Positions 1 to 8,793 are shown, counted from the first letter of the stretch. The stretch is DNA of 64,000 nt from Stieleria neptunia (GCF_007754155.1 NZ_CP037423.1:9048938-9112937), one strand, 5' to 3'. Made by a program: numbers and translations. The notes: generated by a model from the letters alone, not told the origin.

Positions 1-59
1 GCACGCTGCGGCGCGAACTTCTTTTGAACTCTGTTTCACAACAAGGACAAGCAACCGTG

Positions 60-980
60 ATGTCACACAAAAAACGAACCTGCAAACTCACCAAGCGGCT
101 CGCCGAAGACATGATGATCCGCAACATGGCCGAAGCCACCATCGACGCCTACACCTATCACGTGCGAAAGTTTGCCGACTTTATCCAAAAACCGCTCGAC
201 CAGGCAACCGTCGAAGACGTTAGAACCTTCCAGCTCCATCTGATCCGAGAACGAAAGCTTGCATACGGATCGTTCAACCAGGCCGTTTGTGCTTTACGGT
301 TTTACTATCGCTACACCCAGCCCATGCCCTGGCCGGTCACGATGGTTCCCTTCGGCAAACGGCCCAAGAAGCTGCCTACCGTGCTCGGCCGACAAGAAGT
401 CGACCAGCTGATTCAATGCACGGCCAATCTGAAACACCGAACCTTTCTGATGACGCTCTACTCCGGAGGGCTGCGGTTCGCCGAAGCGGCCAACTTGAGG
501 ATCCACGACATCGACTCCAAACGGATGATGATTCGAGTCGCCAATGGGAAGGGCAAAAAGGAACGCTTGATCCCTCTCTCACCGAGGCTCTTGAAAGAGC
601 TCAGGATCTACTGGCTCAAGTACAAGCCGACCGACTTGTTGTTCCCGGGAAAGATTCCGGGAAAACCCTACGCCGACACCACGATTCGCAAAGCGATGAA
701 GGATGCAGGGGAGAAGGCGGGGATCAAACGCAGGATTTATCCTCATGTCCTGAGACACTCCTACGCGACGGGACTGCTGGAAGCTGGCGTGGACCTGTTG
801 ACGATCAGCAAGCTCCTTGGTCACGCGAGCTTCATCACGACGATGGTCTATCTGCATTGCCGCCGGGAGCACCTGCACAGTGCCCCGAGTCCACTGGACT
901 GGTTGCCGGTCAAGCAACTTCCGACTTACACGCCGCCGACGGAGAACGGCGAACAGGACGATTCAGGCAAGAAAAGCTAA
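60..980 (+). CDS. Tyrosine recombinase (phage-integrase family) of the IS91-like element
   Basis: Site-specific recombinase of about 306 residues. The N-terminal SAM-like core-binding domain (RNMAEATIDAYTYHVRKF) is followed by a catalytic domain with the first Arg in GGLRFAEAANLR, the HVLRHSYATGL box, LLGHASFITT and the Tyr nucleophile in TTMVYLH. ATG at 60 is chosen because both copies begin MSHKKRTCKL there; an upstream in-frame start at 24 exists. It ends where the transposase coding frame begins, one base out of phase. It lacks the extra segment between patches II and III that marks integron integrases, so I do not call it IntI. Confidence 0.85.
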   Translation: MSHKKRTCKLTKRLAEDMMIRNMAEATIDAYTYHVRKFADFIQKPLDQATVEDVRTFQLHLIRERKLAYGSFNQAVCALRFYYRYTQPMPWPVTMVPFGKRPKKLPTVLGRQEVDQLIQCTANLKHRTFLMTLYSGGLRFAEAANLRIHDIDSKRMMIRVANGKGKKERLIPLSPRLLKELRIYWLKYKPTDLLFPGKIPGKPYADTTIRKAMKDAGEKAGIKRRIYPHVLRHSYATGLLEAGVDLLTISKLLGHASFITTMVYLHCRREHLHSAPSPLDWLPVKQLPTYTPPTENGEQDDSGKKS

Positions 981-1048
981 CCGTCCATCAACTCATTCGT
1001 CGCGGTGCTGAACGTTACGTCAACGAGCACCGCGACGGGGGAGCCAGC

Positions 1049-2407
1049 ATGACGGTCCAAAGCGTGTTGGCCAAGACCAGCCTCTGCCGTACTTCGGCAC
1101 TCGGTGGTCGTTGGTATCAGTGTGATGATTGTGATCGCCTGACGAAACGACACAACTCCTGTGGCGATCGGCACTGTCCGCAATGTAGTGGCGGAAAACG
1201 CCAGAACTTCTCCGATAGAGCTTCGAAACTGATCCTCGACGGTGTGAACTACTACCAAGTCGTCTTCACGTTGCCGGAGGTGGTCTCGACGATGGCACTG
1301 GCGAATCGTCAAGAGATCGCGGAGTTGCTGTTCCACTCTGCTTGGAAGTCTCTCAAAAAGACGGTTGAAACAGAACAGCAATATGAGCTCGCTGCGCTGA
1401 TGGTGCTTCACACCTGGAACCAGAAGCTGGATGCTCATTGGCATGTTCACGCATTGGTTCCGGGGGCGGGGCCCAGTTTAAGCGATGGAGGTTGGATTAA
1501 AGCCAGGGCGCCGCAAGTCGACGGCTATGAAGATGACCGCCAGTACCTCGTCGATGCGATCAATCTTCGAAGATCGTTTCGGAAGATCGCGGTGGCTCAC
1601 CTACAGCGTCTTCGTAAGAACGACAAATTGAAACTCGACGGCTCGCTGGCGTATCTGCAAGGTGACGAAGCCTGGGAGGAGATGATCGATCAGCTCGAAT
1701 CAAAGGAATGGGTCAGCTACATCGAACCCCCTCCGACCGAAAGCAGTCGCGGCGAGCACGTGGTTCGTTACTTAACGCGTTATCTGACCGGTGGGCCGAT
1801 CAGTGACTACCGCATCATCGCCGCGGACGACCACGAGGTCACATTTTGGGCCCGCGAAGGCCGCACCACCGGTGGTGAATCGCTTCAAGTTCCGTTCACT
1901 CTCTCGACATCGGAGTTCATCCGTCGCTGGTGCCTGCACATTCTGCCAAAAGAGTTGACCAAAACACGTCAGTTTGGAGGCTGGTCGAATACAAAAGCTG
2001 AAGAATATCTCGCGAAGTGCCGAGCGTCACTCACCGATGCCGACCGATCGCAGGCGGGGACTCTCGACTTGCTCTCTGATGAAGTCGACTCGGTCGAGGC
2101 CGAGCCCGAATCGACGTTGTGCTGTGAGCACTGTGGCAGCGAATCGCTTCGTCTGACGCACGAGTATGAGAAGCGACCGTGGAGCGAAATCTTCCGGCGG
2201 GACTCGAAAGATAGCCCACTTTGGTACCGCGAGAGTCAAGAAAAAGATGACATTCGCTTTTGGGACGGGGCAATGGGTGAGGGCTTTTCGGAATGGTACG
2301 CGTGGTATCTGAAAAGTGGCATTGAAAGTGCAAGGGAGCGGACGGCCCCCGAAACCGCACCCGAATCAAACGCCAAAGCTGGCACGCGGCAACTGCAGCT
2401 ATTCTAA
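1049..2407 (+). CDS. IS91-family transposase (HUH, Y2 type)
   Basis: Rolling-circle transposase. It has an N-terminal zinc-binding region (CDDCDRLTKRHNSCGDRHCPQC), the HUH box in AHWHVHALV and two Tyr four residues apart in RYLTRYLTGG; a further Cys pair (CCEHCGSE) lies near the C-terminus. ATG 1049 is the first standard start, but similarity between the two copies and to family N-termini begins upstream at about 980 (QLIRRGAERYVNEH). The real start is therefore probably earlier, by coupling to the recombinase stop at 978-980 or by a frameshift. The open frame continues further back only as a shadow of the recombinase gene. Confidence 0.8.
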   Translation: MTVQSVLAKTSLCRTSALGGRWYQCDDCDRLTKRHNSCGDRHCPQCSGGKRQNFSDRASKLILDGVNYYQVVFTLPEVVSTMALANRQEIAELLFHSAWKSLKKTVETEQQYELAALMVLHTWNQKLDAHWHVHALVPGAGPSLSDGGWIKARAPQVDGYEDDRQYLVDAINLRRSFRKIAVAHLQRLRKNDKLKLDGSLAYLQGDEAWEEMIDQLESKEWVSYIEPPPTESSRGEHVVRYLTRYLTGGPISDYRIIAADDHEVTFWAREGRTTGGESLQVPFTLSTSEFIRRWCLHILPKELTKTRQFGGWSNTKAEEYLAKCRASLTDADRSQAGTLDLLSDEVDSVEAEPESTLCCEHCGSESLRLTHEYEKRPWSEIFRRDSKDSPLWYRESQEKDDIRFWDGAMGEGFSEWYAWYLKSGIESARERTAPETAPESNAKAGTRQLQLF

Positions 2408-2412
2408 TAGCG

Positions 2413-2499
2413 GTCTACCTGAACCCGGCCAAGTCGAGCCGACAAACTTCAACGCACGATCTATCCCTGCACGTCCCGTGCCCGGATAGATCGCATTTC
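2413..2499. other. IS91-like right end (oriIS-type hairpin)
   Basis: About 90 bp after the transposase stop are conserved with 29150-29232 and contain an inverted repeat CGATCTATCC / GGATAGATCG with a GTGC/GCAC-rich loop. It is followed in both copies by CATTTC and then GTT, which is also the first base triplet of the following cassette junction. Confidence 0.6.
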
Positions 2500-2512
2500 G
2501 TTATCGCTCACA

Positions 2513-3214
2513 ATGAAAATGCCGGCTAAGCTGCTACTTATCGCCTTGCTTTTATTGGGCTGCTCTCGCCCAACCGATGTTGATTCCGCGCGCGAACTTT
2601 CAACTATGGTTACGAATCAGTGGGGAATGGAATTCGTTCTGATTCCGGCTTCCGGAGAAGGTTGGGAGGCGCATTGCGAATCCCACGATATTCATTTTCA
2701 ACCGATTTCTTCGTTTTACATGCAGCGGTCGGAACTGTCTCGACTTGAGTTCGCTGCAGTATTTCCGGACAATCTTCGCGTCAATTTACGGAAAGACCTT
2801 CATCCGTCGCAAACAATTCCGTCTTGGATTGACGCGGTAAGGTTAGTACATTCAATGTCTTCCGACGACCCTTCGTTTGCTTACCGTCTGCCAACGGTCG
2901 CCGAATGGCGATACACCTACTATTTGCTTCGAAGACGCAGGAGCACCGAGCTTGCTGAAGATATCGAGGGCATGACAGGCGAGAATTGGGAGTTTGCCGT
3001 CAAAACAAAAATGCCGACTCCAGAAGGCGCCCGAAATAGGCATGACCCTTCGTTCCACGAAGAAAGTTTTGTGCTGACAGGTTCTCCGCCCGATTACGAA
3101 CACTCGACATTCAGGCACTACGCCAGCCCGACGCCTCCGACCGGGGATGATGGAATCGACGAATACACAGGCGTGAGATTGGTGCTCGTGCCTGATTCGG
3201 CTGACAACTCGTAA
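2513..3214 (+). CDS. Lipoprotein with degenerate FGE/sulfatase-modifying-factor fold
   Basis: The first cassette gene, 233 residues. An N-terminal lipoprotein signal (KLLLIALLLLGCSRP, Cys near residue 17) predicts a membrane-anchored exported protein. The body resembles the FGE-sulfatase (SUMF1) family: MEFVLIPASG near the start, the SYMQRSEL-like strand, YRLPTVAEWRY in the middle and a final GVRLVLV strand. The two catalytic Cys of true formylglycine-generating enzymes are not visible, so it is probably a non-catalytic relative. It starts 10 bases after the GTT at 2500-2502, as expected for a cassette gene, and ends just before the attC-like site at 3230. Confidence 0.7.
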   Translation: MKMPAKLLLIALLLLGCSRPTDVDSARELSTMVTNQWGMEFVLIPASGEGWEAHCESHDIHFQPISSFYMQRSELSRLEFAAVFPDNLRVNLRKDLHPSQTIPSWIDAVRLVHSMSSDDPSFAYRLPTVAEWRYTYYLLRRRRSTELAEDIEGMTGENWEFAVKTKMPTPEGARNRHDPSFHEESFVLTGSPPDYEHSTFRHYASPTPPTGDDGIDEYTGVRLVLVPDSADNS

Positions 3215-3229
3215 CTCACGAACTGCGAT

Positions 3230-3313
3230 AACCATGGGATGCAACGGAGCGGCGGTGGTGCGGTTTCTCGTGAGACCAATGTCAACTCCCGCCGCCCGCT
3301 GATCCCCACCGTT
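3230..3313. other. attC-like site 1
   Basis: AAC at 3230, GTT at 3311. The arms GGATGCAACGGAGCGGCGG and CCGCCGCCCGCTGATCC pair imperfectly. The next cassette begins CGCGCTCCC. Confidence 0.65.
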
Positions 3314-3701
3314 CGCGCTCCCAAATCGTACTCGTACTCAGGCGTCAGCCGGTACTCCTACTCGTACTCGACTGGAAGGCAAACAAACCGATGCCGGTCG
3401 CCCACGCTGCTGAACGTTGTGACTGAACTCGGCCCACCTGATGTCATCGGACCTCCATTTCCTAAGATTCGCATTTGATGTCACGGTTCGATAGATGCGC
3501 GGTCGACCAAGACAAACCGACGCCTGTCGATTCGAGTAGGAGTACGAGTACCGCGATGCTGAGTACGAGTACGATCCAAGACAAACCGGCGCCTGAAATG
3601 CCGACCGCTGATTGGGACACCGAATTTCCCGCGGCGATTCCGATCGAGTACATTGGCCGTCAGCGGCGATGGCACGGGCTGTCGTCGTGGCCGGACGCGC
3701 G
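3314..3701 (+). repeat. Non-coding cassette; identical twin of 9378-9765
   Basis: No convincing gene. It contains a GTACTCGTACTC block (3328-3372) and the inverted GAGTACGAGTAC block (3536-3582), about 165 bp apart, plus the ACAAACCGACGCCTG submotif of the repeated cassette family. Together with site 2 it is, as far as I can see, base-for-base the same as 9378-9848. Confidence 0.75.
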
Positions 3702-3787
3702 AACCATCCGTTGCACACGCAGGCACGGAGTCGACGTCAACCGAAAACCCAATGTCGTTCGCCGTGCCGCGGTGAACGGTGGACGTT
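3702..3787. other. attC-like site 2
   Basis: The arms CCATCCGTTGCACACGCAGG and GCCGTGCCGCGGTGAACGG pair, leaving an unpaired G and A in the left arm. GTT at 3785. Same type as sites 4 and 12. Confidence 0.75.
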
Positions 3788-3806
3788 ATTTGCACGGAGG
3801 TATGAC

Positions 3807-4319
3807 ATGAATCTGGGCTCTCAATTCTTAAACGTTTCATTGGCAGTTCTGTTTACTTGGCCGCCAGTCTACGACCCAACCGACGTGGTTGTTAAGCGTC
3901 TACGGGCACACGAGATTCGGTTGATCGGACGTGATCCCTGTGCGAATATTGGACTGCATTGCGCACTGCTTCCCGTCTATGTTGCGAACGACGTGGATTC
4001 GGTTGGTCTCCCAAGTCGTGGGTATACCCTACATGACCTCCGCTCGCTTTCGCATCTCGGAAACTTGCGATGTATCAGTTCGATTCGATCACTAACCAAA
4101 CGCCAATATGACGTCTTAAACTCTGCCGTCTCGAAGAAAGTCTGGTTTGATTTCAACGTTCGTTTAGAGAATGGAACTTTTGTAAAGCTCAGGTCACCAA
4201 CTAGACGCCGTCGGAATCTGGATGCCGATGTAAATGGTGATGGTGTTGTCGACGAGAGCGAAGGAATTGATGGGGAAACGCATGACCACGATCCACCGCG
4301 TATCACAAAAGGCAAATAA
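3807..4319 (+). CDS. Cassette protein of unknown function, secreted or anchored
   Basis: 170 residues. ATG 3807 is preceded by GGAGG at 3797-3801, a good ribosome-binding site, which decides the start over the longer open frame. The N-terminus (LGSQFLNVSLAVLFTWPP) is hydrophobic and could be a weak signal peptide. The middle has a leucine-rich pattern (LHDLRSLSHLGNLRCISSIRSL). The C-terminus carries DADVNGDGVVDESEG, a dockerin/EF-hand-like calcium loop (D-x-N-x-D-G). I do not recognise the family. The gene ends on the first bases of attC-like site 3. Confidence 0.65.
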   Translation: MNLGSQFLNVSLAVLFTWPPVYDPTDVVVKRLRAHEIRLIGRDPCANIGLHCALLPVYVANDVDSVGLPSRGYTLHDLRSLSHLGNLRCISSIRSLTKRQYDVLNSAVSKKVWFDFNVRLENGTFVKLRSPTRRRRNLDADVNGDGVVDESEGIDGETHDHDPPRITKGK

Positions 4320-4400
4320 CAATCGGATGCACGACGAGTCGCCGAGTCGTGGTTTTTGAAGTGGAGGATCGCTCCCGGCGACCGCGTGATCCGTGACGTT
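4318..4400. other. attC-like site 3
   Basis: Overlaps the stop region of the preceding gene. The arms CGGATGCACGACGAGTCGCCG and CGGCGACCGCGTGATCCG pair. Same type as sites 21 and 29. Confidence 0.75.
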
Positions 4401-4879
4401 CGCGCTGCTAGCCGACGCCTGACTGCCACGGCCCACTTCTTCTTTTGTGTCTTCTTGTGCTTTTTGTGGCAAGTGATCTGCGGCGGTTTGACTGGTGCGC
4501 TGACGTACTTGCTGGAAGGGGCTCACGCAAAGTCGCCAAGCCGCAAAGATTAGAACCCATTCCTTTGCGGCTTGGCGCCTTTGCGTGGTCCTTATTCCCC
4601 TTGGGCCACGCTGATGCCGCAATGGGTGCGCTCGGACTGCGCCCACCGGAATTCGTCGAACCCCTGTTTCCTGAGATTCGCATTTGATGTCACGGTTTGA
4701 TAGGTGCACGGTCGACTCGGCCGAAGAAGACAAACCGGCGCCTGACGATTCTAACGCTGGCAACCGACGCCTGTCGTGCCGACCGCTGATTAGGACGCTC
4801 GATTTCCCACGGCGATTCCGATCGAGTACATTGGCAAACAGCGGCGATGGCCCGGGCCGTCGTCGTGGCCGGACGCGCG
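4401..4879 (+). repeat. Non-coding cassette, long variant
   Basis: Repeated-family cassette. An extra internal inverted repeat at about 4529-4597 (AAGTCGCCAAGCCGCAAAG / CCTTTGCGGCTTGGCGCC) is shared with the cassette at 25958. No convincing gene. Confidence 0.65.
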
Positions 4880-4965
4880 AACCATCCGTTGCACACGCAG
4901 GCACGGAGTCGGCGTCAACTGAAAGCACAATGTCGTTCGCCGTGCCGCGGTGAACGGTGGACGTT
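4880..4965. other. attC-like site 4
   Basis: Same type as sites 2 and 12. GTT at 4963, next cassette CACGCTGG. Confidence 0.75.
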
Positions 4966-5310
4966 CACGCTGGTAACCCACGCCTGACGACAGCGCCCAC
5001 TTCTTCTTTTGCGTCTTCTCGCGTTCTTTTGTGGCAATTGATTTACTGTCGTTTGATCGTGACCCGAAGGGCGCCCACCGGATGTCATCGAACCTCTGTT
5101 CCCTAGAATTCGCATTTGATGTCACGGATCGATAGTTGCGCGGTCGACTCGGCCGACGAAGACAAACCGTCGCCTGTCGATTGCAACGCCGACAACCGAC
5201 GCCTGAAGTGCCGACCGCAGATTGGAACGCTCGATTTCCCACGGCGATTCAGATCGAGTACATTGACATACAGCGGCGATGGCGTGTGCCGTCGTCATGG
5301 CCGGACGCGT
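4966..5310 (+). repeat. Non-coding cassette, repeated family
   Basis: Starts CACGCTGGTAACCCACGCCTGAC and carries the TTTTGCGTCTTCTCGCG block and two CCGACGCCTG submotifs, but no GAGTAC block. No convincing gene. Confidence 0.7.
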
Positions 5311-5394
5311 GAACCATGTGGTGCACCGCAGTCGGCGAGTTGAGTTTGTCTTTGAGTTTAGGTCCATCGCGCCGACGCGGTGACCACCGACGTT
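5311..5394. other. attC-like site 5
   Basis: Type A. The left arm GTGGTGCACCGCAGTCGGCG pairs with CGCCGACGCGGTGACCAC, leaving an unpaired G and A. GTT at 5392. Confidence 0.8.
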
Positions 5395-5800
5395 CACGCT
5401 GCTGAATCGTGCTCGTGCTCAGTGAAACGGTGCTCGTGCTAGTAAGCGATTGGGCCGCAACAAAACCAACGTCTGACATCCCGGCCGCGACTGGTGCGTT
5501 CGAGCGACGCCCACCTGATCTCATCAAACCTCCGTTTCCCGGGATTTGCTCCTGATGCCATTGTTCGATTGGTACGCGGTCGACTCGGCCACTCGGCCGA
5601 AGCAGACAAACCGACGCCTGTCGATCGATTACGAGCACGAGCACCGCGATGCTGAGCACGAGTACGAGTACGATCTCAGACGATCCGACGCCTGAAGTGC
5701 CGACCGCTGATTGGGATACTGAATTACCCACGGCGATTCCGATCAAGTACATTGGCAAACAGCGACGCTGGCTCGTGCCGTCGTCGTGGCCGGACGCGTG
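5395..5800 (+). repeat. Non-coding cassette with covarying GTGCTC/GAGCAC inverted repeat
   Basis: The left block GTGCTCGTGCTCAG (about 5409) and the right block ACGAGCACGAGCACC (about 5630) replace the usual GTACTC/GAGTAC sequence on both sides. The arms have therefore changed together. No convincing gene. Confidence 0.65.
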
Positions 5801-5883
5801 AACTATGTGGTGCACCGCAGTCGGCGAGTTGAGTTTGTTTTTGAGTTTAGGTCGATCGCGCCGACGCGGTGACCACCGCCGTT
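5801..5883. other. attC-like site 6
   Basis: Type A. It is followed directly by site 7, so the cassette after it is empty. Confidence 0.8.
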
Positions 5884-5884
5884 G

Positions 5885-5967
5885 AACTATGTGGTGCACC
5901 GCAGTCGGCGAGTTGAGTTTGTTTTTGAGTTTAGGTCGATCGCGCCGACGCGGTGACCACCGCCGTT
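5885..5967. other. attC-like site 7 (tandem copy of site 6)
   Basis: Perfect 84-bp tandem duplication of site 6: two attC-like sites with nothing between them. It is followed by GAAC and the IS91-like element. Confidence 0.8.
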
Positions 5968-5971
5968 GAAC

Positions 5972-7391
5972 TGGCCTTCGGGTTGAGCTGCAAACATTGA
6001 TTGCGAGGTGCCGATGGCCATCACGCTTCAACAGATTTTCGGACGCTATTTCGACTCCTTCGCCTCGCGTTTTCACGTCTCGCGGGAGATGCTTCGCGCC
6101 GCATGGTGCATCCAACACTGTCGCACTCGGACGCTCGGTGGGCACGTCAACAGTTGCCCCGAAGGTCACTACCACAGCATCGCCTACAACTCCTGTCGGC
6201 ATCGGTGCTGCCCCCAGTGCGCCTGGGTGGCCCGAGAGCAGTGGCTGGCCAAATGTAAGCAACGCTTGCTGCCCTGCCCGCATCATCACATCGTCTTCAC
6301 ACTCCCGAGCGAACTGAATCGAATCTGGCGGTTCAACAAGGCTGCCTATGCAGAGACCCTCTTCAACGCCGCGAAGGAAACACTCCAGCAACTGCTCAAG
6401 GACCCCAAGTACCTCGGTGCGAAGCCTGGGATCCTGGCGGCGCTGCACACCTGGAACCAGACCCTGTTGCCGCACGTGCACTTGCATTGCATCGTCACCG
6501 CCGGCGGGCTGGCTGGTGATGGGACGTGGCGCCGTCCCCAAAAAGATTGTTTGCTGCCCCGCAAAGTGTTGATGCTCAAGTTCCGCGGCAAATTCAAGGC
6601 GATGCTTCAGCAGAAGGTTCAATCAGGCAAGATCCAATTGCCCGACTCGATGAGCGCATCCGACTTTCAGAAGCTGTTGGCCAAGCTCAGCGGCAAACCG
6701 TGGAACGTCAAGATATTTGACGCCTATCGTGATGGCTCCGGTGTGGCGACCTATTTGGCTCGGTACATCAAGGGCGGCCCGATCGGCAAGTCACGGTTAC
6801 TGGACGTTCAAGATGACAAGGTCGTGTTTCGCTATCGGATTGGAACGCAGGACGGTGGGGACGGGAAACGTCAGGGGGTGACCGCGTTGCCGATCGATCA
6901 GTTTCTCGGCCGCTGGCTGGAGCACGTGCCGCCGCGGCGATTTCAGACGGTTCGCGGCTACGGTCTGTACAGCGGCAACCAATACTCCCAGCTCGATGAG
7001 GCCCGTGCCGCGCTCGGCGTGGAGCCGCCAGAGTCCGACTCGCTTGAACAGTTGACTTGGCAACAATGGTGCGAGTCGGCCGGGCTTCTTGATGCTTGCA
7101 CGTGTCCGGTGTGTGGTAAACGGTTGGTCTCGCATCACGAATTTTCCGCCGGGCGGGATCCTCCCTCTGATGCGTATTCTTGGCGTGAGAAACAAGGGCA
7201 AGCCGCATGATGCCGCTGGAGAATTTCACAAGGGACAGCCATTGCCACCGACGGTACCGAAGGTGCGCGCCCGATGAGATCCATTCGTTGGGGACAGCTG
7301 CTAGAATCCCTCACGACGGGTCGTTCGATCGGGTAAACTCCTAAACATCGGTCGAGCCGGTCCCACGACATCGGGGCCGAACGAAGGCCTC
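5972..7391 (+). mobile_element. Second type of IS91-like element
   Basis: The left junction GAAC at 5968-5971 fits the tetranucleotide target reported for IS91. It contains one HUH transposase. The right end is not defined; it lies between the stop at 7210 and the attC-like site at 7396. It is different from the recombinase-bearing copies at 1 and 26523. Confidence 0.65.
6014..7210 (+). CDS. IS91-family transposase (single-ORF type)
   Basis: 398 residues. An N-terminal zinc-finger region (CPEGHYHSIAYNSCRHRCCPQC) is followed by the HUH box PHVHLHCIV and the Y2 box ATYLARYIKGG. A CPVCGKRL pair lies near the C-terminus. ATG 6014 with GAGG at 6004-6007 is preferred to GTG 6008. The gene and its conserved motifs look intact. 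It is only distantly similar to the transposases at 1049 and 27787. Confidence 0.88.
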   Translation: MAITLQQIFGRYFDSFASRFHVSREMLRAAWCIQHCRTRTLGGHVNSCPEGHYHSIAYNSCRHRCCPQCAWVAREQWLAKCKQRLLPCPHHHIVFTLPSELNRIWRFNKAAYAETLFNAAKETLQQLLKDPKYLGAKPGILAALHTWNQTLLPHVHLHCIVTAGGLAGDGTWRRPQKDCLLPRKVLMLKFRGKFKAMLQQKVQSGKIQLPDSMSASDFQKLLAKLSGKPWNVKIFDAYRDGSGVATYLARYIKGGPIGKSRLLDVQDDKVVFRYRIGTQDGGDGKRQGVTALPIDQFLGRWLEHVPPRRFQTVRGYGLYSGNQYSQLDEARAALGVEPPESDSLEQLTWQQWCESAGLLDACTCPVCGKRLVSHHEFSAGRDPPSDAYSWREKQGQAA

Positions 7392-7395
7392 GTTC
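7211..7395. other. Non-coding stretch after IS91-like transposase
   Basis: Presumed right end of the element plus the remnant of the cassette it entered. I see no gene. Confidence 0.4.
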
Positions 7396-7497
7396 AACCA
7401 AACGTTGCACCGAACTTAGCATCAGGGGCAACGAAGTGCCAATCAGCCCACTCACCCGCCAGCGTTTACCGCCGCTAACTCGGTGAACGTAGACGTT
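7396..7497. other. attC-like site 7b
   Basis: The left arm ACGTTGCACCGAACTTAGC pairs with GCTAACTCGGTGAACGT and again leaves an unpaired G and A. The longer loop makes 102 bp. Its position shows that the IS91-like element sits inside one cassette. Confidence 0.65.
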
Positions 7498-7814
7498 CAC
7501 GCTGCTAACCGACGCCTGACGACAGCGCACCCTTCTTCTTTTGCGTCTTCTTGCGTTCTTTTGTGGCAATTGATTCGCTGTCGTTTGATCGTGACCCCAA
7601 GATCGCCCACCGGATGTCATCGAACCTCCGTTTCCTGGGATTCCCATTTGATGTCATCGTTCGATAGGTGCGCGGTCGACTCGGCCGACGAAGACAAACC
7701 GACGCCTGAAGTGCCGACCGCTGATTGGGATACTCGATTTCCCACGGCAATTCCGATCGAGTACATTGGCAGCGAGCGGCGATGGCTCGGGCTGTCGTCA
7801 TGGCCGACCGCGTG
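7498..7814 (+). repeat. Non-coding cassette, short form lacking the GAGTAC block
   Basis: Family member in which the two ACAAACCGACGCCTG copies are collapsed to one, removing the GAGTAC block. As a result a single + strand frame (7483-7815, 110 codons) spans the whole cassette. Whether that frame is translated is unclear. Confidence 0.65.
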
Positions 7815-7897
7815 AACCAAGTGGTGCACCGCAGTCGGCGAGTTGAGTTTGTTTTTGAGTTTGGGTCGATCGCGCCGACGCGGTGACCACCGCCGTT
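7815..7897. other. attC-like site 8
   Basis: Type A. Next cassette begins CCGCTGC. Confidence 0.8.
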
Positions 7898-7917
7898 CCG
7901 CTGCAAATGAAATCCTG

Positions 7918-8397
7918 ATGGCAGTCAATCCGTATTCCCCATCAACGACCAATGACCTCGCGGATCTCGTTCCGGTTGGTCCGTCGGGGCCTTCACGAAT
8001 TGGGAATGGCCCATCGGTTGTCATCGCTCTCGGAGGTCTTTGCGGTTTCTTGGTTGCTCTCCCTCTGATGCAACGACAGAACCCGTTGGGGCTTTTGATT
8101 GCTGTCGCAGGCTGGGTGATTGGTGGACTTGTCTATCGCCGGATATCTGCGAAGTGGCCGCACGATCCGATTGCTCGTCGTCGGCAGTTCGCGGTTTCTG
8201 TTGCGGCAGTTACGATCCCACCTTCCGTGACGCTAGGTTTTTTCGGTTTTTTGGGCACGCAATACCCACATCTGATCATCCTGGCCGAAATCCTAGGTCT
8301 ATCGATAGTGGCGGGAGTGTTTGCCAGCGGGACACGACGTTTTCGACCGCCGTCTGAAATCGCGGAACCAGACGATGCACGTGAGCCGCCGAGTTGA
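7918..8397 (+). CDS. Cassette membrane protein with N-terminal NPYS motif
   Basis: 159 residues. ATG 7918 is the first start inside the cassette with an open frame. The N-terminus MAVNPYSPSTTND carries the NPYS motif seen in two other cassette proteins here. Four hydrophobic segments follow: VVIALGGLCGFLVALPL, GLLIAVAGWVIGGLVY, FAVSVAAVTIPPSVTLGFFGF and IILAEILGLSIVAGVFA. The last ten residues (EPDDAREPPS) are encoded by the attC-like site. The family is not recognised. Confidence 0.7.
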   Translation: MAVNPYSPSTTNDLADLVPVGPSGPSRIGNGPSVVIALGGLCGFLVALPLMQRQNPLGLLIAVAGWVIGGLVYRRISAKWPHDPIARRRQFAVSVAAVTIPPSVTLGFFGFLGTQYPHLIILAEILGLSIVAGVFASGTRRFRPPSEIAEPDDAREPPS

Positions 8398-8447
8398 GTT
8401 TATTGAAGTGGTGAGTCGTTCGCGGCGGCCATGTGATCGTTACCGTT
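8366..8447. other. attC-like site 9
   Basis: Type B. The left arm ACGATGCACGTGAGCCGCC pairs with GGCGGCCATGTGATCGT. Overlaps the 3' end of the preceding gene. Confidence 0.8.
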
Positions 8448-8793
8448 CACGCTGCTAACCGACGCCTGACGACAGCGCACCCTTCTTCTTTTGCGTCTTC
8501 TTGCGTTCTTTTGTGGCAATTGATTCGCTGTCGTTTGATCGTGACCCCAAGATCGCCCACCGGATGTCATCGAACCTCCGTTTCCTGGGATTCGCATTTG
8601 ATGTCATCGTTCGATAGGTGCGCGGTCGACTCGGCCGACGAAGACAAACCGACGCCTGTCGATGCCAACGCTGACAACCGACGCCTGAAGTGCCGACCGC
8701 TGATTGGGATACTCGATTTCCCACGGCAATTCCGATCGAGTACATTGGCAAACAGCGGCGATGGCTCGGGCTGTCGTCATGGCCGACCGCGTG
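8448..8793 (+). repeat. Non-coding cassette, repeated family
   Basis: Nearly the same as 7498-7814 in its first 220 bases, but the second CCGACGCCTG is preceded by CAACGCTGACAA instead of the GAGTAC block. No convincing gene. Confidence 0.7.

Larger units (their letters stand above)
1..2505 (+). mobile_element. IS91-like element, copy 1 (left end outside window)
   Basis: Carries a tyrosine recombinase followed by a HUH (IS91-type) transposase, the same pair in the same order as 26523-29238. The right end shared by both copies runs from the transposase stop to the hairpin GATCTATCC...GGATAGATC and on to TTATC (2501-2505). No target duplication is expected for this rolling-circle family. The two copies differ at many synonymous positions, so they are not a recent duplication. 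The left terminus is cut off by the window. Confidence 0.85.

Noticed and set aside
287..976. N-terminal 230 codons of the long frame 287-2407 as part of the transposase
   Set aside because: This part overlaps the recombinase gene in another frame and reads as low-complexity Arg/Gln-rich shadow sequence.
60..980. The tyrosine recombinase as the integron integrase
   Set aside because: It belongs to the IS91-like element (same pair at 26798), has no integron-integrase-specific insertion between patches II and III, and is not next to an attI-like region.
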